Both the position numbers and the translations under genes were made by a program. A DNA stretch of 64,000 nt from JBQSUQ01 sp052384575 (GTDB lineage: Bacteria; Pseudomonadota; Gammaproteobacteria; Enterobacterales; Pasteurellaceae): the NCBI GenBank assembly GCA_052384575.1, contig JBQSUQ010000007.1. One strand, 5' to 3'. The notes under the pieces are model-generated. The model saw only the letters and a list, made by a program, of their open reading frames with translations. It did not search any database and was not told where the DNA came from. This document shows, piece after piece, positions 26,654-34,360 of the stretch (position 1 is the first letter of the stretch; each line of letters opens with the position of its first letter).

Positions 26654-26945
26654 ACAAACTACAACTTCTACAAATATGTTTATCGTGCCAGAATTAAATG
26701 CACAATCTCAAACTGTGAGCAAACCTTTACGTGATTCAGTAAAACGTGCATTAAAAAATTACTTAGTACAACTTGATGGGCAAGATGTTAACGATCTTTA
26801 TGAACTGGTTTTAGCAGAAGTTGAACAACCGATGTTAGACATGGTTATGCAACATACTCGTGGTAACCAAACTCGTGCAGCATTAATGTTGGGTATCAAT
26901 CGTGGCACATTACGCAAAAAATTAAAACAATATGGTATGGGCTAA
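26646..26945 (+). CDS. fis: DNA-binding protein Fis
   Basis: Fis bends DNA, activates rRNA and tRNA promoters and assists inversion and recombination reactions. The ATG at 26646 gives 99 residues, close to the E. coli length (98). The N-terminal arm varies. From NAQSQ onward it follows the family: KPLRDSVKRALKNYL, DLYELVLAEVEQPML and the C-terminal helix-turn-helix GNQTRAALMLGINRGTLRKK (about 73-92). It overlaps dusB and lacks a strong Shine-Dalgarno, so coupling to dusB translation is likely. The track upstream in frame belongs to dusB. Confidence 0.97.
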   Translation: MFEQTTTSTNMFIVPELNAQSQTVSKPLRDSVKRALKNYLVQLDGQDVNDLYELVLAEVEQPMLDMVMQHTRGNQTRAALMLGINRGTLRKKLKQYGMG

Positions 26946-26969
26946 TTGATTGGCTTAAGATCTCTTCTA

Positions 26970-26994
26970 AATGGCTCGTTGTGAGCCATTTTTT
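26970..26994 (+). terminator. fis terminator
   Basis: An 8-bp perfect stem AATGGCTC/GAGCCATT (26970-26977 with 26983-26990), 5-base loop, six T. Confidence 0.92.
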
Positions 26995-27022
26995 CTTTCT
27001 CTCAAAAAAGTCTTCAAAATGC

Positions 27023-27031
27023 ACCGCACTT
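27023..27031 (-). repeat. Uptake signal, intergenic
   Basis: Single ACCGCACTT with the usual T-rich side, between fis and the groE promoter. Confidence 0.9.
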
Positions 27032-27075
27032 TTTGTACTTTCTTTTATTAAAATCAAATTATTTTACATTTCACT

Positions 27076-27106
27076 CTTGAAAGCATAAATTTCTTCCCCA
27101 TATAAT
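27076..27106 (+). promoter_or_regulatory. groESL heat-shock promoter (sigma-32 type) overlapping a sigma-70 promoter
   Basis: CTTGAAA (27076-27082), 13 bases, CCCCATAT (27096-27103) is a full match to the sigma-32 consensus. The same DNA reads as TTGAAA, 18 bases, TATAAT (27101-27106) for the housekeeping sigma factor. It lies about 40 bases upstream of groES. Confidence 0.9.
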
Positions 27107-27147
27107 CCTCACATTTGTTACAAATCTTACTTTAGAGGAAATTCAAA

Positions 27148-27438
27148 ATGGCAATTCGTCCTTTACACGATCGTGTAATTATCAAACGTGAAGAAGTTGA
27201 AACTAAGTCAGCAGGCGGTATCGTATTAACCGGCTCAGCAGCAACCAAATCAACCCGCGCTAAAGTGATTGCAGTGGGCAAAGGTCGCATTTTAGAAAAT
27301 GGCACAGTGCAACCTTTAGATGTAAAAGTTGGCGATACTGTGATTTTCAATGATGGTTACGGCGTAAAAAGCGAAAAAATTGATGGCGAAGAAGTATTAA
27401 TCGTTTCTGAGAACGATATTTTAGCGATTGTAGAATAA
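27148..27438 (+). CDS. groES: Co-chaperonin GroES
   Basis: GroES is the heptameric lid of the GroEL folding chamber. The 96 residues (E. coli 97) start with IRPLHDRVIIKR. They contain the mobile loop around residues 16-32 (ETKSAGGIVLTGSA) that contacts GroEL, and end with SENDILAIVE. TTAGAGGAAATTC precedes the ATG. It is first of the groES-groEL operon under a sigma-32 promoter. Confidence 0.98.
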   Translation: MAIRPLHDRVIIKREEVETKSAGGIVLTGSAATKSTRAKVIAVGKGRILENGTVQPLDVKVGDTVIFNDGYGVKSEKIDGEEVLIVSENDILAIVE

Positions 27439-27511
27439 TTTGTCCCTCAAATACTTTGGTTTAAATTTATAGGGATGTCATATTGGCGTCCGTTAAAAAA
27501 GGAAAAATAAA

Positions 27512-29155
27512 ATGGCAGCAAAAGACGTAAAATTTGGTAACGATGCTCGTGTAAAAATGTTAGCAGGCGTGAATGTATTAGCAGATGCAGTGAAAGTAAC
27601 TTTAGGTCCTAAAGGTCGTAATGTGGTATTAGATAAAGCCTTTGGCGCGCCAACCATTACAAAAGATGGTGTGTCAGTTGCTCGTGAAATTGAATTAGCG
27701 GATAAATTCGAAAACATGGGGGCACAAATGGTGAAAGAAGTTGCTTCTAAAGCCAATGATGCTGCTGGTGATGGTACAACAACAGCGACAGTTTTAGCGC
27801 AAGCTATTGTTAACGAAGGCTTGAAAGCGGTTGCTGCAGGCATGAATCCAATGGATCTAAAACGTGGTATTGATAAAGCGGTTACTGCAGTTGTTGCAGA
27901 ATTAAAAGCACTTTCAAAACCATGTGAAACTTCAAAAGAAATTGAGCAAGTGGGTACGATTTCTGCAAACTCTGACAACATTGTGGGTAAATTAATCGCT
28001 CAAGCAATGGAAAAAGTGGGCAAAGAAGGCGTTATCACTGTTGAAGATGGTACGGGGTTAGAAGATGAATTAGCGGTTGTAGAAGGTATGCAATTCGACC
28101 GCGGTTATTTATCACCATATTTTATCAACAAACCTGAAACAGCGACTGTTGAATTAGATAATCCATTTATTTTATTAGTGGATAAAAAAATCTCTAATAT
28201 TCGCGAATTATTACCTGTATTAGAAGGTGTGGCGAAAGCGGGTAAACCATTATTGATCATCGCAGAAGATGTGGAAGGTGAAGCACTTGCAACTTTAGTT
28301 GTGAATACCATGCGTGGTATCGTAAAAGTAGCAGCTGTGAAAGCACCAGGTTTTGGTGATCGTCGTAAAGCGATGTTACAAGATATCGCGATTCTTACTG
28401 CAGGTACAGTGATTTCAGAAGAAATCGGTATGGAGTTAGAAAAAGCAACTTTAGAAGATCTTGGTCAAGCTAAACGTGTTGTAATTAACAAAGATAATAC
28501 CACTATTATTGATGGTATCGGCGATGAAGCACAAATCAAAGGTCGCGTAGCTCAAATTCGTCAACAAATTGAAGAAACTACTTCTGATTACGATAAAGAA
28601 AAATTACAAGAACGCGTAGCTAAATTAGCTGGCGGTGTTGCTGTTATCAAAGTAGGTGCTGCAACTGAAGTTGAAATGAAAGAGAAGAAAGATCGTGTGG
28701 AAGATGCACTACACGCAACGCGTGCAGCGGTTGAAGAAGGTATCGTTGCGGGTGGTGGTGTTGCATTAGTTCGTGCAGCAAGCAAAGTTGCAACGCACTT
28801 AACCGGTGACAATGAAGAACAAAATGTGGGTATTCGTTTAGCATTACGCGCGATGGAATCGCCATTACGTCAAATCGTTGAAAATGCAGGTGAAGAAGGT
28901 TCTGTTGTGGCAAGTGCAGTTAAAGCTGGTGAAGGTAACTTCGGTTATAATGCAAGCACAGAACAATATGGCGATATGATTGAAATGGGTATTTTAGATC
29001 CAACTAAAGTGACTCGTTCTGCATTACAATTCGCAGCTTCTGTTGCTGGTTTAATGATTACTACAGAATGTATGGTAACAGAATTACCGAAAGATGAAAA
29101 AGCTGACCTAGGTGCTGGCATGGGCGGAATGGGAGGCATGGGCGGAATGATGTAA
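27512..29155 (+). CDS. groEL: Chaperonin GroEL
   Basis: GroEL is the ATP-driven folding chaperonin made of two heptameric rings. The 547 residues (E. coli 548) show LGPKGRNVVLDK near 30, the ATP-binding DGTTTATVL at 87-95, the catalytic Asp in AAVEEGIVAGGGVAL near 400 and the flexible C-terminal tail of GGM repeats. A long, conserved, biased coding sequence with AAAAAGGAAA before the ATG. A strong terminator follows. Confidence 0.99.
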   Translation: MAAKDVKFGNDARVKMLAGVNVLADAVKVTLGPKGRNVVLDKAFGAPTITKDGVSVAREIELADKFENMGAQMVKEVASKANDAAGDGTTTATVLAQAIVNEGLKAVAAGMNPMDLKRGIDKAVTAVVAELKALSKPCETSKEIEQVGTISANSDNIVGKLIAQAMEKVGKEGVITVEDGTGLEDELAVVEGMQFDRGYLSPYFINKPETATVELDNPFILLVDKKISNIRELLPVLEGVAKAGKPLLIIAEDVEGEALATLVVNTMRGIVKVAAVKAPGFGDRRKAMLQDIAILTAGTVISEEIGMELEKATLEDLGQAKRVVINKDNTTIIDGIGDEAQIKGRVAQIRQQIEETTSDYDKEKLQERVAKLAGGVAVIKVGAATEVEMKEKKDRVEDALHATRAAVEEGIVAGGGVALVRAASKVATHLTGDNEEQNVGIRLALRAMESPLRQIVENAGEEGSVVASAVKAGEGNFGYNASTEQYGDMIEMGILDPTKVTRSALQFAASVAGLMITTECMVTELPKDEKADLGAGMGGMGGMGGMM

Positions 29156-29178
29156 TTCCCCCCAACAATCCACAATTT

Positions 29179-29220
29179 AAAGGACTGTTTCTGAATATAT
29201 CAGCAACAGTCCTTTTATTT
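29179..29220 (+). terminator. groESL terminator
   Basis: An 11-bp stem AAAGGACTGTT/AACAGTCCTTT (29179-29189 with 29205-29215), with a further 4-bp inner stem CTGA/TCAG, then T-rich DNA. Confidence 0.92.
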
Positions 29221-29249
29221 TTGGCGGTGAAAGTTATCTTTTTATGGTC

Positions 29250-30260
29250 TTATTCACCTAATGTAGCGACCATCACAGCTTTAATGGTATGCATTCTATT
29301 TTCAGCTTCGTCAAACACAATGGATGCCTCAGATTCAAATACTTCATCTGTTACTTCCAAACCATTCATTCCATATTTTTCTGCAATTTCTTTCCCTACT
29401 GTGGTTTCTGAATCATGGAATGCAGGTAAACAATGTAAGAATTTCACTTTCGGATTTTGCGTTAATTTCATTAATTCTGCATTGACTTGATAAGGCTTCA
29501 TCAGATTAATTCTTGCTTCCCAAGCTGATTCTGGCTCGCCCATTGATACCCAAACATCAGTATAAACGAAATCAACATCTTTTACGCCTTCTGCGACATC
29601 TTCTGTACAAGTAATTTTTGCCCCTGTTTGTGTAGCAAGTTCAGCAACTTCATCTAACAATTTTTGTTCTGGGAAAAATTGTTTTGGTGCAACCAATCGT
29701 AAATCCATTCCCATTAATGCTGCGCCTTCAACAAAAGAATTGCCCATATTGTTGCGCGCATCGCCTAAATAAGCCATTTTAATTTGATTTAACGGTTTAT
29801 CGCTATATTCAAGCATGGTTAAAAAGTCAGCTAAAATTTGCGTTGGATGGAATTCATCCGTTAAACCATTCCACACCGGCACGCCTGAGAAATCAGCCAA
29901 GAACTGTACTAATTCTTGTCCAAAGCCACGATATTGAATACCGTCATACATTCTGCCTAGCACACGTGCTGTATCTTTCATTGATTCTTTATGCCCAATT
30001 TGTGAGCCGCTCGGTCCGATATAACTCACTTTTGCACCCTGATCAAATGCGGCTACTTCAAAAGCACAACGAGTACGTGTTGAGCTTTTCTCAAAAATGA
30101 GTGCTATATTTTTACCCTTCATTGTTTGTTTTTCTGTACCTGCCTTTTTATCTGCTTTTAATTTCGCAGATAAATCAAGCAAATAACGAATTTCATTGGG
30201 AGTAAAATCCATTAAGCGTAGGAAATGACGATTTTTTAGATTAGGTGTATTTGCAAGCAT
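29250..30260 (-). CDS. argF: Ornithine carbamoyltransferase
   Basis: The enzyme makes citrulline from ornithine and carbamoyl phosphate. The 336 residues (E. coli ArgF/ArgI 334) contain the carbamoyl-phosphate loop SSTRTR near 58, GRMYDGIQYRG near 100, VWNGLTDEFHPTQ near 128, DVWVSMGE near 232 and HCLPAFHD near 274. No arginine deiminase or carbamate kinase gene is adjacent, and argCBEH are present in the window, so a biosynthetic role is inferred. Family members called catabolic (ArcB) look alike, so symbol choice is contextual. It converges on groEL. Confidence 0.93.
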   Translation of the reverse strand: MLANTPNLKNRHFLRLMDFTPNEIRYLLDLSAKLKADKKAGTEKQTMKGKNIALIFEKSSTRTRCAFEVAAFDQGAKVSYIGPSGSQIGHKESMKDTARVLGRMYDGIQYRGFGQELVQFLADFSGVPVWNGLTDEFHPTQILADFLTMLEYSDKPLNQIKMAYLGDARNNMGNSFVEGAALMGMDLRLVAPKQFFPEQKLLDEVAELATQTGAKITCTEDVAEGVKDVDFVYTDVWVSMGEPESAWEARINLMKPYQVNAELMKLTQNPKVKFLHCLPAFHDSETTVGKEIAEKYGMNGLEVTDEVFESEASIVFDEAENRMHTIKAVMVATLGE

Positions 30261-30277
30261 AGCGCTTCCTTATTATT

Positions 30278-30326
30278 GATGAATGATTGTTAATCAAAAT
30301 TATAGTCATTTATCGGATCTTTTCAA
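30278..30326 (-). promoter_or_regulatory. argF promoter with a weak ArgR-like box
   Basis: On the minus strand TTGAAA (complement of 30321-30326), 16 bases, TATAAT (complement of 30299-30304). Just downstream of the -10, 30278-30295 matches 8 of 10 core positions of the ARG box. No second box at 21-bp spacing is evident, so ArgR control is a weak inference; the promoter itself is good. Confidence 0.5.
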
Positions 30327-30374
30327 AAGTTTTATCGCCAAATTGGTTTTGAGGTAAAAACGCTGTAAAAATCC

Positions 30375-30383
30375 ACCGCACTT
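30375..30383 (-). repeat. Uptake signal, intergenic
   Basis: Single ACCGCACTT followed by T, between argF and the glycosyltransferase gene. Confidence 0.9.
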
Positions 30384-30461
30384 TTTTCTTTTATCAGCGC
30401 TCACAGAAGAGTATTCTGCTATACTTTGGTCAAATCTATAGCTAATTAATTGGATAAAACC

Positions 30462-31280
30462 ATGCCATCTTCACAACCATTTCGTTTGCCTATTGTTCTT
30501 GGCGCTGATAATCGCTATTTACCGCAAATTTACACAGTAATAAAGTCTATCTGTTACCATAATCGTAACATTAAATTTTACTTATTTAATAAAGATATTC
30601 CATCAGAAACCTTTAATCATTTAAACCAAAAGTTAGCTCACCTGAATAGTGAAATTATTGATATAAAAATTAATAATCAGCAAATTGCGCAATATCGAAC
30701 CTATCAACATATTAGTTCCGCTTCCACTTTTTTTCGTTATTTTATTGCTGATTATGTGATTGAACCCAAAGCACTTTATCTTGACTGTGATTTGGTTGTA
30801 AATGGCGACTTAATGTCGTTATATCAGATTGATATTGAAAATTATTTTTTAGCTGCGGTAAAAGATAATGTTGCAGAAAAAATACATCAGAAAACTGATT
30901 TTAACGCTGGTGTCATGCTTATTAATGTTGAAGCATGGCGGAAGAACAACATTTCCGAATTGGCGATTGATTTATCTAATAAATATATTGATCAAATGCC
31001 CGATGCTGACCAAAGCATTTTAAATTTGATTTTTAATCAACACCATTGGCTACGATTAAATAGAGGATTCAATTATTTAATTGGTTGTGATTATCTCTTT
31101 CAACGGTTTAATATGGCTCAATACATTGAAGATTTAGGGGAGGAGCTCCCACTAATTGTGCATTTTAATACAGAAGCCAAACCTTGGTTATTAGAAAATT
31201 TAACCCGTTTCCGCTCATTGTATTGGGATTATGCTAATTTAGATTGGAATGAGATTTATCAACATCACCAAATGATGTAG
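30462..31280 (+). CDS. Glycosyltransferase family 8 protein (LgtC/WaaJ type)
   Basis: Family 8 enzymes transfer galactose or glucose from UDP-sugars, in Haemophilus mostly onto lipooligosaccharide. The 272 residues have IVLGADNRYLPQIYTVIKSI at the N-terminus. The metal-binding Asp-Cys-Asp is at 108-110 in LYLDCDLV. FNAGVMLINVEAW, DADQSILNLIF and the HFNTEAKPW block near the C-terminus complete the family pattern. The ATG at 30462 lies after TTGGAT; a TTG four codons earlier is the alternative. No tetranucleotide repeat tract, used for phase variation of lgtC-like genes in H. influenzae, is present. The exact acceptor is unknown. It is flanked by single uptake signals. Confidence 0.85.
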   Translation: MPSSQPFRLPIVLGADNRYLPQIYTVIKSICYHNRNIKFYLFNKDIPSETFNHLNQKLAHLNSEIIDIKINNQQIAQYRTYQHISSASTFFRYFIADYVIEPKALYLDCDLVVNGDLMSLYQIDIENYFLAAVKDNVAEKIHQKTDFNAGVMLINVEAWRKNNISELAIDLSNKYIDQMPDADQSILNLIFNQHHWLRLNRGFNYLIGCDYLFQRFNMAQYIEDLGEELPLIVHFNTEAKPWLLENLTRFRSLYWDYANLDWNEIYQHHQMM

Positions 31281-31333
31281 CTGTCTTGGGATGGTTAATA
31301 GAAATGGCGATGCTTAAAAGTTGCTCAAAATCT

Positions 31334-31342
31334 ACCGCACTT
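31334..31342 (-). repeat. Uptake signal, intergenic
   Basis: Single ACCGCACTT with T run, downstream of the glycosyltransferase gene. Confidence 0.9.
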
Positions 31343-31403
31343 TTTTCTTTCTTCGGATTTCTCTATAATTGAGCAGAATAAATATTTACGATAGGAAACG
31401 ATT

Positions 31404-33383
31404 TTGTTACATAACGATTTTCAAGACCATCATCAACTGGAAAAATTAATTGAACAGAAATTAGCACAGCAGGATGTTTTTGGGTTATTTGATGAATTAT
31501 TCACTTGGTTACGACAGGGGAAAGATGATGCTCAACCTCGTTTTTATTTCATTATAAAAACGCTAAAACACAATGAAGATTTAGGACAAAAATTTGCTTC
31601 TCAATTGTGTCGTTGGATTTGCAGTATGCGCATTTATCCGCTGCTTATTAGCTGTGGAATTCTGGCGCGCGAAGGATTTGGACGAGAAATGAAAAATCGT
31701 ATTTATGAGAAAATTAATCCTTCTTATAAAGACCCAACAGATTTGCGAGATGTATTTTTCTTATTGTTCAATGATAAAAATGATGCAGATTGGATAAACC
31801 ATATTCCCAATCAATATTGGCAATTTTTAGTGAGTTTATTAAGTCGCTATGCCAGCGCCCATGAGCGAGAAACCTTATACAATCATCTGCGTTATGAAGG
31901 CCTATTTGCGATTGAAATGCTTTCTATTTGGATTGCTGCGGAAGATATGGATCCAGAATTAATGCGTCTTGATCCTGAATTATTAGAGGCTGATAGTCCA
32001 TTTGTAAGCTTACAACGTGAAGTACATAATTGGGTCAATGCACAACGGAATAATGAGAATTATGATACTGACCATTTAGAAGTGATGTTTGAGCAAAGCC
32101 AAGAGTTGATTGAGCGTTTACAAAAGAAAGGTAGCACAGAGGGATCGTCTTTAGGTGTGGCACATTTATTAGAACGTTTATCGCAGACCTTAGTTCGTTT
32201 AGCTGAATTAATGGATGCCTTTGGTTCAAATCGTTTTCTGCCTCGTCGCTTAATTCATTTAACAGGGAATTTAGCTATAGCTTCAGCAGATCAGCATAGT
32301 GTTTCTCGTTTATGGAAACAAAGTGTGCGAATGTTGGCCCGTAGTATTACGCAAAATACCAGTGATCATGGCGAACATTATATTACGCGTAATAAGAAAG
32401 AATATTTTTCTATGTTTTATTCCGCGGCAGCTGGCGGTGTTTTAATTGCCTTTATGGCGTTAATTAAAATTTACATTGGTAATGTGGTTGATGGAAAGGT
32501 ACTAAAAAGTCTGCTGTATGTGTTAAATTATGGCATTGGGTTTGTGGTGATCTTTATGTTGCATTGTACCGTTGCAACAAAACAGCCAGCAATGACTGCT
32601 GCCCGTTTTGCAGAAGCCGTAGAGAAAAATCCACAGGGTAAGATCGTTGATATGAAGCTTGCGCAGCTGTTAGTGGATGTATTTCGTTCACAAAGTATTG
32701 CGGTATTAGGTAATATTTCTATTGCGATCAGTTTGGCGATGATTATCGCGATCCTTTACCAATCCATAAGTGGAACCCCATTACTCAATAGTGAAGCCGT
32801 TGCTTACCAATTACATTCAATTGATCTTTTCTCAGGAACACTTTGGTTTGCGGCAATTGCTGGCGTATGGCTCTTTTGTTCGGGCATTATTTCTGGTTTC
32901 TTTGATAACCGAACAAATTACCTGAATTTAAAAATGCGCTTAAGACATCATCCTTTATTAAAACGCATTATGACTAAAAAAGTGCGTGAAGTTTTTGCCG
33001 ATTATGTACATGATAATTATGGCTCAATTATGGGTAACCTATGTTTCGGTTTATTACTTGGTTTAACAGGGTTAGTTGGTTATTGGACGGGATTACCACT
33101 AGACATTCGTCATGTTGCTTTTTCCTCTGCGAATTTAGGCTATGCGACTGTTAGCGGTGATTTATCTTCAGCTGTTTTTTTACAAGGATTGCTATATGTG
33201 TTACTTATTGGATTGGTGAATTTAGTGGTCAGTTTTTCATTAACATTATGGGTCGCATTAAGATCCCTTGGAACAGAAATTGACAGTTGGAAAAACATTG
33301 GGCAATCGTTATGTCAAATTATTAAGCAAAGACCGTTAAGTTTATTTTTGCCAATACAATTAGATTCATCTAAAGAGCGTTAA
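31404..33383 (+). CDS. SpecificRecomb-family (PF10136-like) integral membrane protein
   Basis: The 659 residues match by eye the family often labelled site-specific recombinase (Gcr-like): SITQNTSDHGEHYIT near 315, and NYGIGFVVIFMLHCTVATKQPAMTAARFA around 375-403. About six transmembrane helices follow in the second half, including FSMFYSAAAGG, ISLAMIIAILY, FAAIAGVWLFCSG and LLYVLLIGLVN. The first 300 residues look soluble and helical. No tyrosine or serine recombinase motif is visible, so the family name is probably misleading and the function is unknown. A TTG start at 31404 follows TAGGAAA; no earlier ATG fits. It stands alone with uptake signals nearby, not in a mobile context. Confidence 0.8.
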   Translation: MLHNDFQDHHQLEKLIEQKLAQQDVFGLFDELFTWLRQGKDDAQPRFYFIIKTLKHNEDLGQKFASQLCRWICSMRIYPLLISCGILAREGFGREMKNRIYEKINPSYKDPTDLRDVFFLLFNDKNDADWINHIPNQYWQFLVSLLSRYASAHERETLYNHLRYEGLFAIEMLSIWIAAEDMDPELMRLDPELLEADSPFVSLQREVHNWVNAQRNNENYDTDHLEVMFEQSQELIERLQKKGSTEGSSLGVAHLLERLSQTLVRLAELMDAFGSNRFLPRRLIHLTGNLAIASADQHSVSRLWKQSVRMLARSITQNTSDHGEHYITRNKKEYFSMFYSAAAGGVLIAFMALIKIYIGNVVDGKVLKSLLYVLNYGIGFVVIFMLHCTVATKQPAMTAARFAEAVEKNPQGKIVDMKLAQLLVDVFRSQSIAVLGNISIAISLAMIIAILYQSISGTPLLNSEAVAYQLHSIDLFSGTLWFAAIAGVWLFCSGIISGFFDNRTNYLNLKMRLRHHPLLKRIMTKKVREVFADYVHDNYGSIMGNLCFGLLLGLTGLVGYWTGLPLDIRHVAFSSANLGYATVSGDLSSAVFLQGLLYVLLIGLVNLVVSFSLTLWVALRSLGTEIDSWKNIGQSLCQIIKQRPLSLFLPIQLDSSKER

Positions 33384-33452
33384 TACACAAATTGACAGTG
33401 CGGCTTATTTTTCTTAGCATACGCCTGATTATTTCAGTTTAATGGAGAAAAT

Positions 33453-34085
33453 ATGGATTTATCCACCTATTTGCAATTCTTTATTGGGTTAATAGCGTTG
33501 GTTAACCCTATTGGTGTTGTGCCCATTTTCTATACAATGACATCAGATCTGACGAAAGAACAGCAAAATCGTACTGCAATGGTCACTTGTTTTTCTATCG
33601 TTGTGATTTTATTGGTGAGTTTCTATTTCGGTAATTTTATTCTGAAATCTTTTAGTATTTCCATTGATTCTTTCCGTATCGCTGGCGGGATTATTGTTGT
33701 ACTCATTGCGCTTACTATGATTAACGGTAAAATTGGTGAACATAAAATCAATAAAGAAGAAAAAACAGAGCATGCGCATATCGCAGATTATAATAATATT
33801 GCGGTCGTGCCATTAGCCATGCCAATTATGGCGGGGCCGGGTTCAATCAGTGCGACTATTGTTTTTGGTTCTAGCCAACATGAATTTATCGATTATGTTT
33901 ATTCTTCTATTACAATCAGCTTATTTGGACTCTGTTGTTACATCTTATTCCGTTATTCCAAACCAGTGATTAATAAGCTAGGTACCACAGGTTCAAACGT
34001 CATCACTCGTATTATGGGTTTGTTGCTTATGTCCTTAGGTGTAGAAATTATTACCTCTGGGTTGCGAAATATTGGCGTGTTCTAA
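33453..34085 (+). CDS. MarC-family integral membrane protein
   Basis: The 210 residues form about six hydrophobic segments with the MarC/YchE/YhgN landmarks: GLIALVNPIGVVPIF at about 12-26, FRIAGGIIVVLIAL near 75 and VPLAMPIMAGPGSISATI near 122. The family was once called antibiotic-resistance related or amino-acid exporting, but its physiological role is unclear. E. coli YchE (215 residues) is the closest in length. ATGGAGAAAAT supplies the ribosome site. It is monocistronic by appearance, with a terminator following. Confidence 0.88.
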   Translation: MDLSTYLQFFIGLIALVNPIGVVPIFYTMTSDLTKEQQNRTAMVTCFSIVVILLVSFYFGNFILKSFSISIDSFRIAGGIIVVLIALTMINGKIGEHKINKEEKTEHAHIADYNNIAVVPLAMPIMAGPGSISATIVFGSSQHEFIDYVYSSITISLFGLCCYILFRYSKPVINKLGTTGSNVITRIMGLLLMSLGVEIITSGLRNIGVF

Positions 34086-34090
34086 ACAAA

Positions 34091-34117
34091 AAATTGCGGT
34101 AAATTCTACCGCACTTT
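34091..34117 (+). terminator. Terminator from one intact and one degenerate uptake signal
   Basis: The stem GCGGTA/TACCGC (34096-34101 with 34107-34112) extends outward with one mismatch. The right arm is a perfect ACCGCACTT (34108-34116); the left arm reads AATTGCGGT. Five T follow. Confidence 0.75.
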
Positions 34118-34360
34118 TTGTATATGTGGTTTAACAAAATCTTCTCTAAATCATTTTCAAACTTTCTCTTTTGCTCTAAAGTTAAATTAAATTTATTTAA
34201 TTGAATAAAATTTTGAAAAATATTCATTCTCTCTATTTTTTTATTAATTCATCAAAAAAATATTTGTGATTTTATTGAGAATTATTGCATATTATCTGGG
34301 AGCCAAACGATTGGCTATGATATGCAAACACAATGATTAAAATAAAAAGGGAAACAAATT
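34118..34360 (+). promoter_or_regulatory. gdhA upstream region with an AT palindrome and a bulged leader stem
   Basis: This A+T-rich stretch of about 240 bases has no gene. It holds a palindrome AATTAAAT-TT-ATTTAATT (34185-34202). Near gdhA there is a long bulged stem. The outer 9-pair helix joins 34287-34295 to 34317-34325 with one G-T pair. A bulge CTGGG follows, then a perfect 6-bp helix AGCCAA/TTGGCT (34301-34306 with 34311-34316) and the loop ACGA. No T tract follows, so it is not a simple terminator. It could be an operator or a leader RNA structure. AAAAAGGGAAAC is the gdhA ribosome site. Confidence 0.5.

Noticed and set aside
27493..27981. A 162-codon open frame antisense to groEL
   Set aside because: A shadow of the strongly codon-biased groEL; no ribosome site or family resemblance.
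29110..29152. Repeated GGM codons at the groEL end as a phase-variable repeat
   Set aside because: This is the normal glycine-methionine tail of GroEL; codon choice varies between units.
31404..33383. Mobile element suggested by the site-specific recombinase family name
   Set aside because: No recombinase motif, no flanking repeats, no attachment site, and multiple membrane helices.
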